This document shows positions 51,292 to 59,738 of a stretch of 64,000 nt of DNA, in pieces. The stretch's first letter is position 1. Each line of letters starts with the position of its first letter. This stretch comes from Myxococcales bacterium 68-20. Its GTDB lineage: Bacteria; Myxococcota_A; Polyangia; Polyangiales; Polyangiaceae. Under the pieces are notes generated by a model. It saw nothing but the letters and a program-made list of their open reading frames with translations, ran no database searches and was not told the origin of the DNA. The stretch lies in NCBI GenBank assembly GCA_001899635.1, contig MKVQ01000043.1, positions 555,962-619,961 of the forward strand, in the 5' to 3' direction. The translations under genes were made by a program, and so were the position numbers.

Positions 51292-51960
51292 ATGCGACTG
51301 CTCGTCGTCGAAGATGCTCTCGACCTCGCGCACGTCATCACCGAGGGGCTCGAGCGGCACGGCTTCGTCATCGATGCGTGCGCGGACGGCGAGACGGCGC
51401 TCGCGCTCGCCGAGTCGGAGCCCTACGTCGGGATCATCCTCGACCGCATGCTCCCCGACGCGGACGGGCTCGACATCTGTCGCGCGCTCCGAGCACGAGG
51501 CTCGAACACGCCGATCCTCGTATTGACCGCCCGCGACGCGCTGGAGGATCGGGTCGAAGGGCTCGACGCAGGCGCGGACGACTACCTCGTGAAGCCGTTC
51601 GCGTTCTCCGAGCTCCTCGCGCGCGCACGTGCGATCACACGACGCCATGCCGCCACTCGCTCGAACATCCTTCGGGCGGGAGATCTGGCGCTCGATTTGA
51701 CGAGTGGGCACGTGACGCGCGGTGAGAAGGAGGTCTCACTCAGCGCAAAGGAGCGGCTCATCCTGACGGCGCTGCTCCGTCATCCAGGGAGGGTCCTCAC
51801 GTACGCGCAGCTCGTGGAGCAAGCGTGGAACCTCGATGGAGAGCCTTCACCCGAGGTCATTCGCGCGCACATCAAAAACCTTCGACGCAAGCTGATGGAG
51901 CACGGCGGCCCTGGCCTCATCGAGACCGTCCACGGCATGGGGTATCGCGTTGTCGGCTGA
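51292..51960 (+). CDS. OmpR/PhoB-family response regulator
   Basis: The 222-residue protein has a receiver domain with phosphoacceptor Asp51 (GIILDRMLPDADGLD), the acidic pair in VVEDALD, Thr79 and Lys101 (DDYLVKPFAF). A C-terminal winged helix follows (VSLSAKERLILTALLRHPGRVLTYAQLVEQAW, then VIRAHIKNLRRKLME and VHGMGYRVVG). It is the DNA-binding partner of the sensor kinase that follows; its last codons overlap the kinase start by 11 bp. The tandem repeats upstream suggest it regulates its own operon and the divergent outer-membrane gene. Confidence 0.95.
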   Translation: MRLLVVEDALDLAHVITEGLERHGFVIDACADGETALALAESEPYVGIILDRMLPDADGLDICRALRARGSNTPILVLTARDALEDRVEGLDAGADDYLVKPFAFSELLARARAITRRHAATRSNILRAGDLALDLTSGHVTRGEKEVSLSAKERLILTALLRHPGRVLTYAQLVEQAWNLDGEPSPEVIRAHIKNLRRKLMEHGGPGLIETVHGMGYRVVG

Positions 51961-53257
51961 TCCCGTCCGCACTGCACGGTGGCGCCTCGCGCTCCGCTTC
52001 ACCCTCGTCGTCACCGTCCTCTTCGTGACGTCGGGAGCGGTCGTCTACGTCTACGTGAGGCACATGCTCCTCGGGGCCTTCGACGCGGCCCACGACCTCG
52101 CGATCCACAGCGTGCTCGAGAATGTCGAGCCCGCCAGCCCGAAGGCGCGGGTCGCCCATGCCGCGTTCGCAACGGAGTTCGAGGAGCTGAACCTCACGCT
52201 CGGAGTCGTCGCCGTGAAGGTGTGGAGCGCCGATGGCGAGCCGCTCGCGGAGGCGGCGATCGATCATGCCCCCCTGACCGCCGACGGCCCGCCGCGCGAG
52301 CTACGCGGCGCAGGGAACCGAGCAGTGGTCATCCGGCGGCAGCCGTTCGGAGTCGGCCCGACGGGTGGGAGCCTCGCCGTGAGCCGTCGTGCGGGCGACG
52401 TGGCCCTCGATCTCGAGTCCCTCCAGCAAGGGCTCATGCTCATCGTCCCCCTCGCGATGCTCGGCGCGCTCGGTGTCGGCTGGGTCATGGCGGGGCAATC
52501 CCTGAGGCCGGTGAAACGCGCCTTCGAGCAACAGCGCGCCTTCATGGCCGACACATCCCACGAGCTGCGCACGCCGCTCTCGGTCATCCGGGCTCACGCG
52601 GAGGTTCACCTCGACGGAGAGCCGCCCAAGATGCGCGCGGCGCTCTCCGTCGTCGCACGTACGGCCGCGCAGCTCTCGGCCGTCGTCGACGATCTGATGT
52701 TCCTCGCACGGGCGGACGCCGCCGCCCTCTCGCCTCGCCGAATCAGGTTCTCGCTCGACGAGCTGGTCGAGGAGACCGTCGAAGCGTTCGAACCCGAGGC
52801 GAAGGCCAAAGGAAGTCGTCTCGTGCTTGCTCCGCGCTCGAAGGACATCGAGCTCGAAGCCGACCCCGCGCAGCTCCAACGCCTCGTCGCAATTCTCGTC
52901 GACAATGCCGTGCGCCACGCCGCGCCGGGCGAAATCGACATCTCGATGGCCCACCTCGGCAAGCAGGTCGAGCTGCGGATCGAGAGCGGCGGCCCCGGCA
53001 TTCCACCGGATCTCCTCCCTCGCGTCTTCGACCGCTTCGTCCGCGGGGATCGAGCTCGCGCTGCCGAGGACGGCGGCCTCGGCCTCGGTCTGGCGATCGC
53101 CAAGAGCATCGTGAGCGCCCACGCCGGTACCATTCGTCTTCAGAACGGTGCACGAGGCGGCGTGGCCGCGGTCGTACGCATTCCGCAGACAACGCTCCCG
53201 GGACGCCTTCCTCGCCCGATCGCAGACTCGGTCACCGAGACGGAAGACGAGGACTGA
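51950..53257 (+). CDS. Two-component sensor histidine kinase
   Basis: From TTG at 51950, inside the regulator gene, the product is 435 residues. There are two membrane segments: FTLVVTVLFVTSGAVVYVYV and LMLIVPLAMLGALGVGWVM. Between them is a periplasmic domain of about 120 residues. A HAMP-like stretch then leads to the H-box (MADTSHELRTPLSVIRAH, phosphorylated His), N-box (VAILVDNAVRHA) and G-boxes (IESGGPGIPPDL, GGLGLGLAIAKSIV). It phosphorylates the response regulator before it. The signal is unknown and likely periplasmic or envelope-related, given the divergent outer-membrane gene. Its 3' end overlaps the convergent gene by 26 bp. Confidence 0.9.
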   Translation: MSADPVRTARWRLALRFTLVVTVLFVTSGAVVYVYVRHMLLGAFDAAHDLAIHSVLENVEPASPKARVAHAAFATEFEELNLTLGVVAVKVWSADGEPLAEAAIDHAPLTADGPPRELRGAGNRAVVIRRQPFGVGPTGGSLAVSRRAGDVALDLESLQQGLMLIVPLAMLGALGVGWVMAGQSLRPVKRAFEQQRAFMADTSHELRTPLSVIRAHAEVHLDGEPPKMRAALSVVARTAAQLSAVVDDLMFLARADAAALSPRRIRFSLDELVEETVEAFEPEAKAKGSRLVLAPRSKDIELEADPAQLQRLVAILVDNAVRHAAPGEIDISMAHLGKQVELRIESGGPGIPPDLLPRVFDRFVRGDRARAAEDGGLGLGLAIAKSIVSAHAGTIRLQNGARGGVAAVVRIPQTTLPGRLPRPIADSVTETEDED

Positions 53258-53912
53258 CGCGAGGGTCGAGCCCTTCCAGCACGATGTCCGTCCGCATCCC
53301 CAGCACCTCGAGCAAGGCTCGGGGGTGAGGTAGGTCGCGAAGGCGCGTCCAACCGAAGCGCCCGCGTGGCTCCCGGGCGTAGAAGACGAGCGTCTCCCTC
53401 TCTGCCACGACTTCCGCGAGGTCGCTCCAGCACAAGCTCTCTTCGTCGAGTCGGATGCCATCGAGCTCGACGCTCACCGGGCCAAACGTCAAACGTTCGC
53501 CCCGAGCAAGGGCCGCTCTGGCCTCGCGGGAGATCGGATCGGTCACTCTCCGGTCGAGCGCGCCGAGGACGAGATCGAGCTGCTCGAGGTCGTTCGGGAT
53601 CACCGTGCGAGCTCCGTCGAAGCCGACGATGGTCACACGCGGCGGCGCATCGGTGAAGAAGGCTCCGAAATCGAAGTAGAGAGCGTCGATCTCGGAGAAC
53701 GGGATCTCGCCCCTCGGCTTCTTGCCGCCGTGGGTCTCGCCATGAACGACGAGCCCGTTCTCGTGCAGGTGGACCGTGAACGGTGACGCCCGTGCAATGG
53801 CGATCACGCCTGCTCGCGCGTGCGCAGACTTGAATGCTCCCAGCTCCTCCGGCTCGGGGGACGACGCCACCGCGTCGCCGCGATCCTGCACTGAGCGATA
53901 GGGATCGCGCAT
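53232..53912 (-). CDS. Hypothetical protein (PH-like fold suspected)
   Basis: The start at 53912 (MRDPYRSVQDRGDAVASSPE) is chosen because an upstream frame to 54107 is Arg/Ser-rich and GGGGAG directly precedes this ATG. The 226-residue product is soluble and beta-rich: FTVHLHENGLVVHGETHGG, EIPFSEIDALYFDFGAFF and VTIVGFDGARTVIPNDLEQL. A second, similar set follows (FGPVSVELDGIRLDEESLCWSDLAEVV). The two halves look like tandem PH-like domains as in DUF6585-type proteins. No catalytic motif is seen. It converges with the histidine kinase gene. Confidence 0.55.
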   Translation of the reverse strand: MRDPYRSVQDRGDAVASSPEPEELGAFKSAHARAGVIAIARASPFTVHLHENGLVVHGETHGGKKPRGEIPFSEIDALYFDFGAFFTDAPPRVTIVGFDGARTVIPNDLEQLDLVLGALDRRVTDPISREARAALARGERLTFGPVSVELDGIRLDEESLCWSDLAEVVAERETLVFYAREPRGRFGWTRLRDLPHPRALLEVLGMRTDIVLEGLDPRVSPRLPSR

Positions 53913-53979
53913 CTCCCCGGAGAATAGCCGCAGCGCGTATGCAGAAACCAGGCCGGCCGATCGACCTCGATGAAGAGAA

Positions 53980-54014
53980 GGATCGCGCCCGCGGCCAGCC
54001 GCGCGGCGCGATCC
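53980..54014. repeat. Long hairpin in the 53913-54251 intergenic region
   Basis: GGATCGCGCC and GGCGCGATCC are exact complements 15 bases apart. A further GCGG/CCGC pair inside gives about 14 bp of stem with small bulges. It lies in the 339-bp divergent region between the PH-like gene and the Cys-rich lipoprotein. Nothing else in that region is recognisable. It may be an operator or RNA structure. Confidence 0.4.
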
Positions 54015-54251
54015 GCCCCATCCGGAGCAATGCGCGACGAACCAAGCCCTTGCGCTCGCCCAACGCGAGTAGCTCTGCCGACGACTGCCGCGACAATGAC
54101 GCTGCAAGTCATCGGCGCGATGTCATGCCGCTTTTCCGCGAGCGTGCGCGGTCTCGAGCGAACCACGATCAAAGCACCGCATTGGTCATGCCAACCGAGC
54201 TCACGCGTCTAGGCGTCGAAACGTCCGGAACCCCCGTGATAGAAATCAGAC

Positions 54252-54713
54252 ATGTCCTTCGCTCACTCGATGCTTCTCGTCGCCGTCGCGGCGTCGTTCA
54301 TCGTCGCGTGCAAGCGCAACCCGGACCCGTTCACCGACGGAGAGGCCTGCAACAAGATCGGGGCCCTCCCAGGCACGAAGTGGACTCCGGCCGACGTCGA
54401 CGACTGCTACCTCACCTACAGCAACCTCGGCCTGAACGTTCGCTTGTGCACCGACGAATGCATTCGACGCTCCCCGAACGCAGCGGACTTCGAGGACTGT
54501 CGCGATGACTGCACGGGGAATGTCTATCCGTCGTTCATGGTCTGTCAGAAGATCGCCAGCAACGATCGTCTCGTCGACGAGTGCCGGGACAAGCACGAGC
54601 CCCTCATCAGCGAAGCGAAGGATCGCTACAAGTGCTGGAGTCGCTGCGGGCGCCGCGCGGCCAACGGGATCGAGGCGGAGGCATGCGATCGGGCCTGCGG
54701 AGTGCCGGACTGA
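54252..54713 (+). CDS. Cys-rich lipoprotein
   Basis: The 153-residue product has a lipobox (VAASFIVACKRNPD) and then about twelve Cys in paired spacing: GEACNKIG, DDCYLTY, RLCTDECIRR, EDCRDDCTG, FMVCQKI, DECRDK, YKCWSRCGRR and EACDRACGVPD. The pairing suggests a small disulfide-stabilised domain on the outer membrane. No family is recognised. It ends 27 bp before a two-way hairpin that separates it from the cytolysin-like gene. Confidence 0.65.
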   Translation: MSFAHSMLLVAVAASFIVACKRNPDPFTDGEACNKIGALPGTKWTPADVDDCYLTYSNLGLNVRLCTDECIRRSPNAADFEDCRDDCTGNVYPSFMVCQKIASNDRLVDECRDKHEPLISEAKDRYKCWSRCGRRAANGIEAEACDRACGVPD

Positions 54714-54739
54714 GCCTCGCTACGAATAGGCAGCAGGAA

Positions 54740-54782
54740 AGCCCGACGCCCCTCTCCGAGACGAGGAGGGAGGCGCCGGGCT
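54740..54782. terminator. Two-way hairpin between Cys-rich and cytolysin-like genes
   Basis: Arms AGCCCG/CGGGCT, CGCC/GGCG and CCTC-type/GAGG pairs form an interrupted stem of about 15 bp from 54740 to 54782. On the minus strand it is followed by TTTCC. It lies between two convergent genes (ends at 54713 and 54816) and should end both transcripts. Confidence 0.6.
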
Positions 54783-54815
54783 CAGGGTGAGTCGAGCCCT
54801 CGGGCTCGCGCTGGA

Positions 54816-56414
54816 TCAGGGCTGCCAGCCCGCCGAGATCGAGTTGCCGTTGCCGCTCCAGTTGTTGTTCTTGTCGCTGCAGAGGATGTCCTTCTTCGTC
54901 GAGCCGGACGTCATCTGCCAGTTGCCGTCGATGCACTTGAGGCGGACGTTGCCCCACTGGATCTGGTTGCAGTACGCGTTCGCATACTTGTAGTAGCTGC
55001 CATCGGGGAAGACGGCCTCGGTGCCGTGGGACGCGGCGCCGGCGTTGAAGTTCACGTACGAGCCGCCCTGCTTACGCTGGATCGTCTGGGCCGGGCACGG
55101 ATCGCACGTGGTCCCGTCACCACCGCACACGCCGCAGGCGTCGAGCTTGTGGCCCTTGTCGTCGCAGAAGTCCTTCGTCGGCGCGCAGTCCTTCGCGGTG
55201 TATTCGGTCGTGAGCGCGAGCCGGACCTGCGAAGCATCCGTCAGGTGGCGGATCGTGTACGAGATCGGGACGCCGGGGTTCTTCTTGTCGAAGTTCGCCC
55301 CCGTGGTGAGGAACTTCTGGATGCGCTCGAACTGGTCGGTCGAGTTTGCCGAGACCGCGTCGATCGCGAGCTCCGCGTTGCCGCCGAGTCCGTACGACTT
55401 GATCGTCGCCTGGTTGATGAGCGACTTGTACTTCGCCGCCACGCTCGCATCGACGCTCACCGCGCCGCTGTACGATCCGCTGACCGCCGCCTCGAGATCC
55501 ATCTGCGAGGCGCTGGACTCGAAGAGGATGTAGAAGATGCGTCCGTAGGTGACGCCGGAGACGTAGACGGGCGGGTTCCCCTCCTGCGCATAGGGCTTCA
55601 GGTCCTCCGCGGTGACGCTCGGGTCGAATACTCCGGCCGCCCCCTGCGGCGGGTCGAACGCCATCGTGAAGTACTCCTGCGTGAACTGGATGAGGAAGCG
55701 GCTCTTCTCGTCCTTCTTGTCGACGGAGAGCGACGCGGCAGCCGCCCAGTTCGTCCCCTTCACGTTGGCGTCGACGGCGACCGAGAGCTGCTGCGACGAG
55801 TAGATCGACTCGAAGCTGTACGAGAACTTCGCCGGGGTCGCGCCGTCGTAGGTCGCGAGGATCGCGTTCTGCGCCTCCATTGCGGACGAGAGCGACGGCT
55901 TCTCCATCGTCTGGTGGAAGACTCCCGTGCCGCCCGACGCGATCGTGAGCGTGATCGTTCCAGGCGCGCGCTTGACCGGTACGGGGTCGAGGATGCCGCC
56001 CGCCATCGACTTGCCCTGGACGATCGAGCCGGGCCAGAGCACATCGGCGTTCGGGTTGAGAGCAACGAACTTCTCCGGCACCTTCGTGAGGCTGTAGTCG
56101 GTCGTCTTGCAATAGTAGGAGCCCGACTCGCCCTGCACCGTCTCCTGCTTCGGCTCGCTCTTCTGGACGGGATCGAGGTCGGCTTGCTTGTCCGTCGTGA
56201 GGAATCCGGCCGACGCGATGAGCGCATTGATCTTCGCGGTCTCCTCTGCGCTCCGGCCCGTCGTGCCCTCACCGGGCGCGGGCGCACCAGGAGTCGCCGT
56301 CTCATCGGCGGCTTCCCCGGGCGCCCCCGATGCCAGCTCGCCGTCGTGTGCGCCCGAACAGGCGACCACGAGAGCCAACATCGACAGCGAACCAACCTTG
56401 ACGAACGACCTCAT
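54816..56414 (-). CDS. Cholesterol-dependent-cytolysin-like (thiol-activated cytolysin family) lipoprotein
   Basis: The 532-residue protein has a lipobox (ALVVACSGA, Cys19) and then a cytolysin core (about 95-420). It contains LNPNADVLWPGSIVQGKSM, GILDPVPVKRAPGTITL and YSFESIYSSQQLSVAVD. It also has FTQEYFTMAFDPPQGAAGVF and PPVYVSGVTYGRIFYILFES, all diagnostic of CDC domains 1-3, which oligomerise into large beta-barrel pores. The domain-4 undecapeptide (ECTGLAWEWWR) is missing. Instead a Cys-rich linker (DACGVCGGDGTTCDPCP) joins a 90-residue Asn/Trp-rich domain. Membrane targeting must therefore differ from cholesterol-binding toxins. Lipid anchoring is unusual for a pore-former and may allow later release or contact-dependent use. 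Confidence 0.85.
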   Translation of the reverse strand: MRSFVKVGSLSMLALVVACSGAHDGELASGAPGEAADETATPGAPAPGEGTTGRSAEETAKINALIASAGFLTTDKQADLDPVQKSEPKQETVQGESGSYYCKTTDYSLTKVPEKFVALNPNADVLWPGSIVQGKSMAGGILDPVPVKRAPGTITLTIASGGTGVFHQTMEKPSLSSAMEAQNAILATYDGATPAKFSYSFESIYSSQQLSVAVDANVKGTNWAAAASLSVDKKDEKSRFLIQFTQEYFTMAFDPPQGAAGVFDPSVTAEDLKPYAQEGNPPVYVSGVTYGRIFYILFESSASQMDLEAAVSGSYSGAVSVDASVAAKYKSLINQATIKSYGLGGNAELAIDAVSANSTDQFERIQKFLTTGANFDKKNPGVPISYTIRHLTDASQVRLALTTEYTAKDCAPTKDFCDDKGHKLDACGVCGGDGTTCDPCPAQTIQRKQGGSYVNFNAGAASHGTEAVFPDGSYYKYANAYCNQIQWGNVRLKCIDGNWQMTSGSTKKDILCSDKNNNWSGNGNSISAGWQP

Positions 56415-56657
56415 GATCCCACCGACCCTTTCGCTCTTCGCTTCTCGTCACCGCGACTGCCGCGGCGTTCGGAGAGGACGATTGCGAAAGCGGTGCCATC
56501 GCTGATCCGGCCAATTTGCGGGAATTTTCGCGTATCCGGTGCGCCTGTCTCAGGCGATACACCCCGATACACCGGAGACTGTATCGCGCGCTGCAGGCCT
56601 GGGACCGCCATCGTCCGAGCGGCCGTCCGACGCTCGACCGGGCAACGCGACTCGGCG

Positions 56658-57305
56658 TCAGCGGGGCCCGGTGAGCGCCGCGATCGACCTGGCAATGTTC
56701 TCGCGTGCCTTCGATTCGTAGCGGTCGCGAAAGAGTGCGATGCCGTAGATGAACGGACGCTCGGCGAAGCGACCAAGGACGAGCGCGCGTCCCGCAGCGT
56801 AGGCCGCAGCGTCGACCCATGAGTACTCGCGACGGATCTCCTTCTCGAAGGTAGCGAACACCTCGGGACTCTCGCCGAGGATCGAGAGGTCGACGTCGAT
56901 GACGAGCTGGCCGTCCGCGGAATCGACGACATGGTCCTTCGTCGCGCGGACGTACGTTGCGATGCGCGCGACGACGTCGGAAGGCACGCCTGCCGCGCCG
57001 AGGCACTCCTCCGCCATCCGAGCGCTGCGCTCCTCGTTGTCGATGGCTCGCGTGTCGTAGACCGCATCGTGGAACCAGATTGCCGCCTCGATCTCGTGAA
57101 GGCGCGTCGCGAGGGCCGTGACGGCCGGATCGTCGAGGAGGCCCAGGCACGCACCGATATGCCGAGCCGTGTGGTACGCGCGATGCGGTTCGTCGTACGA
57201 GGCGCATAGCCGCTCGAAGACGTCGTGCCCATGCCCGCTGCCTCCGAGCGCACGCCAGAGATCTCGGAACCTGACGCTCGGCAGCGAGGAGGACATCACC
57301 CCCAT
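56658..57305 (-). CDS. HD-superfamily metal-dependent phosphohydrolase
   Basis: The 215-residue protein resembles a predicted HD-type hydrolase. YHTARHIGACLGLLDD supplies the first metal-binding His, EIEAAIWFHDAVYDTRAIDNEE the HD doublet, and VIDVDLSILG the distal Asp. SYDEPHRAYH and FYE-like YGIALFRDRYESKARENIARSI complete the fold. Such proteins are often annotated as N-methyl-D-aspartate receptor NMDAR2C subunit-like, a misleading name. The substrate is probably a nucleotide or other phosphoester. The start at 57305 (or 57296) is equally likely. It stands alone; the 243 bp after its stop hold nothing recognisable. Confidence 0.8.
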   Translation of the reverse strand: MGVMSSSLPSVRFRDLWRALGGSGHGHDVFERLCASYDEPHRAYHTARHIGACLGLLDDPAVTALATRLHEIEAAIWFHDAVYDTRAIDNEERSARMAEECLGAAGVPSDVVARIATYVRATKDHVVDSADGQLVIDVDLSILGESPEVFATFEKEIRREYSWVDAAAYAAGRALVLGRFAERPFIYGIALFRDRYESKARENIARSIAALTGPR

Positions 57306-57467
57306 CGCTTAGGGCCGTGAAACGCCGGCGGCAACGCACGAGCAGCGGCTCGCGCACGACGGTGCCGTTGCTCCCCCCCTGCGAGAGCTGCCTGATGCTC
57401 TCGAGCTCCCATCGCGTGCGTTCGTGCTCGCGCTCGTCCTCGACCTGCTAGATTCGAACCTACGGGG

Positions 57468-58487
57468 ATGCGCGCGCTTCGGGGGGTCGGCTGGTTTGGT
57501 CTGGCATCGATGGCGATGCTTGCGTGCAACGCGCTGACCGGCGCCGGCGAGCTCTTCGTCGGCGAGGAGCCCGCTACGCCGGAGGCGGACACCGGCACGC
57601 CCCACACCGACAGCGGCGCTCCCGGCGACGCAGCCGACACCACGCCCGTGCCTCCACCAAGCTGCGCATGCGCGACCGCTCCACCTGCAGGGTGGACGGG
57701 CCCCGTCGCCTTGCTCGAAAGCCTCGGTGCAGGGCGAGCCTGCCCGACGGGATTGGTCGCCACGACGACCGGAGGAAAGGACCCCGATCCTCCGAGCCCG
57801 GGCTGCGAGCCGTGCGCCTGCGCTCCTCCGACAGGCAGCTGCACCACCGCGTCAGTGCGGTCCTTCGGTGGACCGCTCTGCGGCGCGCCCTCGTGTTCCA
57901 CGCAGACGGTCACCTCCACGTGCACGACGGCAACGTACTGCTCGCCCCAAACGTCCTTCCGCGCGACGATGACGACGGACGCCGGGAGCTGCGTGCCCTC
58001 GGGAGGAACGCTGCGAGCCGCGTCCTGGAAGTCGAGCATGACCGCGTGCGCTTTCGAGGCGCCGGGCAGTGGCACGTGCCCCGCCGGCGAGGTGTGTGCA
58101 CCGAAGAGCGCCGGTGCGGTGGACGCAAAGACGTGCATCACGAAGGCGAGCGACGAGCCGTGCCCGCCCGGGCCGTACACCGAACGAAGCATCTACTACG
58201 GGGCGCTCACGGACACGCGGTCGTGCGAGGCGTGCTCGTGCTCCGCGCCGAACGTCACCTGCTCTGCGCCGACGATCACCCTCTACAAAGACGGTGCATG
58301 CGCGAACGCGTTGACCACCATGACTACTGAAACGTGCAAGGCATACAACGCGATCATGGATCCGAATGGATCGGTGAAGATCACGACGCCCTCGACGGTG
58401 ACGAGCGGAGGATGCACGCCGTCGGGTGGCGCGGTGACCGGCACCGTCACCGCCGAACAGCCCACGACCGTGTGCTGTCTTCCCTGA
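57468..58487 (+). CDS. Cys-rich lipoprotein, uncharacterised
   Basis: The 339-residue product has a lipobox (MAMLACNALTG) and an acidic, Pro-rich linker. A Cys-rich region (about 20 Cys) follows, with CACATAPPAGWTGPVALLE, GCEPCACAPPTGSC, ACAFEAPGSGTCPAGEVC and VCCLP at the end. The GTCPAGEVCAPKSAG and CEACSCSAPNVTCSAP sections recall disulfide-rich stalk or binding modules of Polyangia surface lipoproteins. No catalytic motif is present. ACGGGG precedes the ATG. Divergent from the HD-domain gene. It belongs to the group of abundant lipoproteins in this window whose function is unknown. Confidence 0.65.
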   Translation: MRALRGVGWFGLASMAMLACNALTGAGELFVGEEPATPEADTGTPHTDSGAPGDAADTTPVPPPSCACATAPPAGWTGPVALLESLGAGRACPTGLVATTTGGKDPDPPSPGCEPCACAPPTGSCTTASVRSFGGPLCGAPSCSTQTVTSTCTTATYCSPQTSFRATMTTDAGSCVPSGGTLRAASWKSSMTACAFEAPGSGTCPAGEVCAPKSAGAVDAKTCITKASDEPCPPGPYTERSIYYGALTDTRSCEACSCSAPNVTCSAPTITLYKDGACANALTTMTTETCKAYNAIMDPNGSVKITTPSTVTSGGCTPSGGAVTGTVTAEQPTTVCCLP

Positions 58488-58521
58488 CGCGAAGCGCGAA
58501 CACGCACTACGGCTGCGTAGC

Positions 58522-59601
58522 TCACGCTCCCGGCGTAGGGGGCGACGTCGCGCAACGAAACGATTGCAGGAGCTCACTGCGGTTGGCGACTCCAGCTTTC
58601 GAGTAGACGCCCCGGATGTGCGTGATGGCCGTCTGGATACCGATGCCGTGGTCCGTCGCGATCTCGGACTGGGTGCGGCCACGCAGGAGGTCGATGCAGA
58701 CGAGCTTCTGCATGGAGGAGAAGGAGAGCTCCGTCATTCGCCGTAGGTAGAGGATTCGCGCGAGGACCCACTGCTGCAAACGCACGAGGAACATCTCGCG
58801 CCTCGTCCCTCGCTCGCCCCCGTGAAGCGGGACGACGATGAGCTCGAACTTCCCCCACCCCGTTCGCAGGCTCCGAGAAAGCTCCCCCGTGGGCGGGCCC
58901 TTCGGGACGTCATCGAGCAGCGATTGGAGCAGCGAGTCACGGTCCGGCGCCGGCAAGAACCGTCGATCCTGGACGAGCTCCCAGAGACGCCACCCCTCCT
59001 CGCTGCCATCCATCACGGCTCCGTCGCGCGATACGAGGAGGAAGCCCTCGCTCGCGAGGATGCGTTCGTCTTCTGCAGCCGGATGCCTCACGAGGCGCCT
59101 GAGGGGCCGAGCGGCATGCAGGGCACGCGAGCGCTCGGCCTCGGTGAATCCGCGAGCCGTGCGACCGCGCACGAGTGCCATGAGGCCTGCCGGTCGACCA
59201 CCGATACGGAGACCGACGCGAAGCACGTGGCGTCCGCCGATGGGGCCGATCACGTCCCGGTAGAGCGCGCTCTCGCGTGCCGGCAGGGCGTCGAAGGAGA
59301 TGTGCTGCAGCGGCACCGGCATCCGGAACATCTGCGCGACGGAAGGCGGGTCCTGCGCACCGCGCGCATCGGTACCGGCGCGCGCTCGTCGAATGAACTC
59401 CGTTGCGTGCGCGGTGTGCTGCGGCACCTCGTGGTACGCACCGCAGATCCGTCCGTGTTCATCGGCATGAAAGTACGCAGCGTGATCGGAGTCGACGTAG
59501 CCGCGCAAGAGATGAAAGAACTCCGGCAACGCCTCGTCGCCGGTGTCCACGTTCATGCAAAAGTCTTCGAGGGCCCTGAGCCGTCTCCGCGACGCAGCCA
59601 T
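58522..59601 (-). CDS. LuxR-type regulator
   Basis: The 359-residue protein has an N-terminal region of about 280 residues, probably a GAF-like sensor (YVDSDHAAYFHADEHGRICGAYHE, RHVLRVGLRIGGRPAGLMALVRG). A C-terminal LuxR helix-turn-helix follows (SFSSMQKLVCIDLLRGRTQSEIATDHGIGIQTAITHIRGVYSKAGVANRSEL). The recognition helix is altered (IQTAITHIRGV in place of T-V-K-x-H), as in several Polyangia LuxR proteins. It is convergent with the Cys-rich lipoprotein gene (34-bp gap). It faces away from the lipoprotein gene at 59739, which it may regulate, though that is not shown. Confidence 0.75.
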   Translation of the reverse strand: MAASRRRLRALEDFCMNVDTGDEALPEFFHLLRGYVDSDHAAYFHADEHGRICGAYHEVPQHTAHATEFIRRARAGTDARGAQDPPSVAQMFRMPVPLQHISFDALPARESALYRDVIGPIGGRHVLRVGLRIGGRPAGLMALVRGRTARGFTEAERSRALHAARPLRRLVRHPAAEDERILASEGFLLVSRDGAVMDGSEEGWRLWELVQDRRFLPAPDRDSLLQSLLDDVPKGPPTGELSRSLRTGWGKFELIVVPLHGGERGTRREMFLVRLQQWVLARILYLRRMTELSFSSMQKLVCIDLLRGRTQSEIATDHGIGIQTAITHIRGVYSKAGVANRSELLQSFRCATSPPTPGA

Positions 59602-59738
59602 CGTCTCATCCTACGTGATGCAAGCCTACGGACCTACCGCGTCAGGCTTGCCCATACCTCCCCCCGGGTGAGGATGTTTCGAAACCACATGCCTCCTATC
59701 CATGTCGATCACCTCAGCGCGAAAAGGGAGATCGAGCG

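Noticed and set aside
55026..56822. 598-codon plus-strand open frame
   Set aside because: It is antisense to the cytolysin-like gene, whose conserved motifs decide the coding strand.
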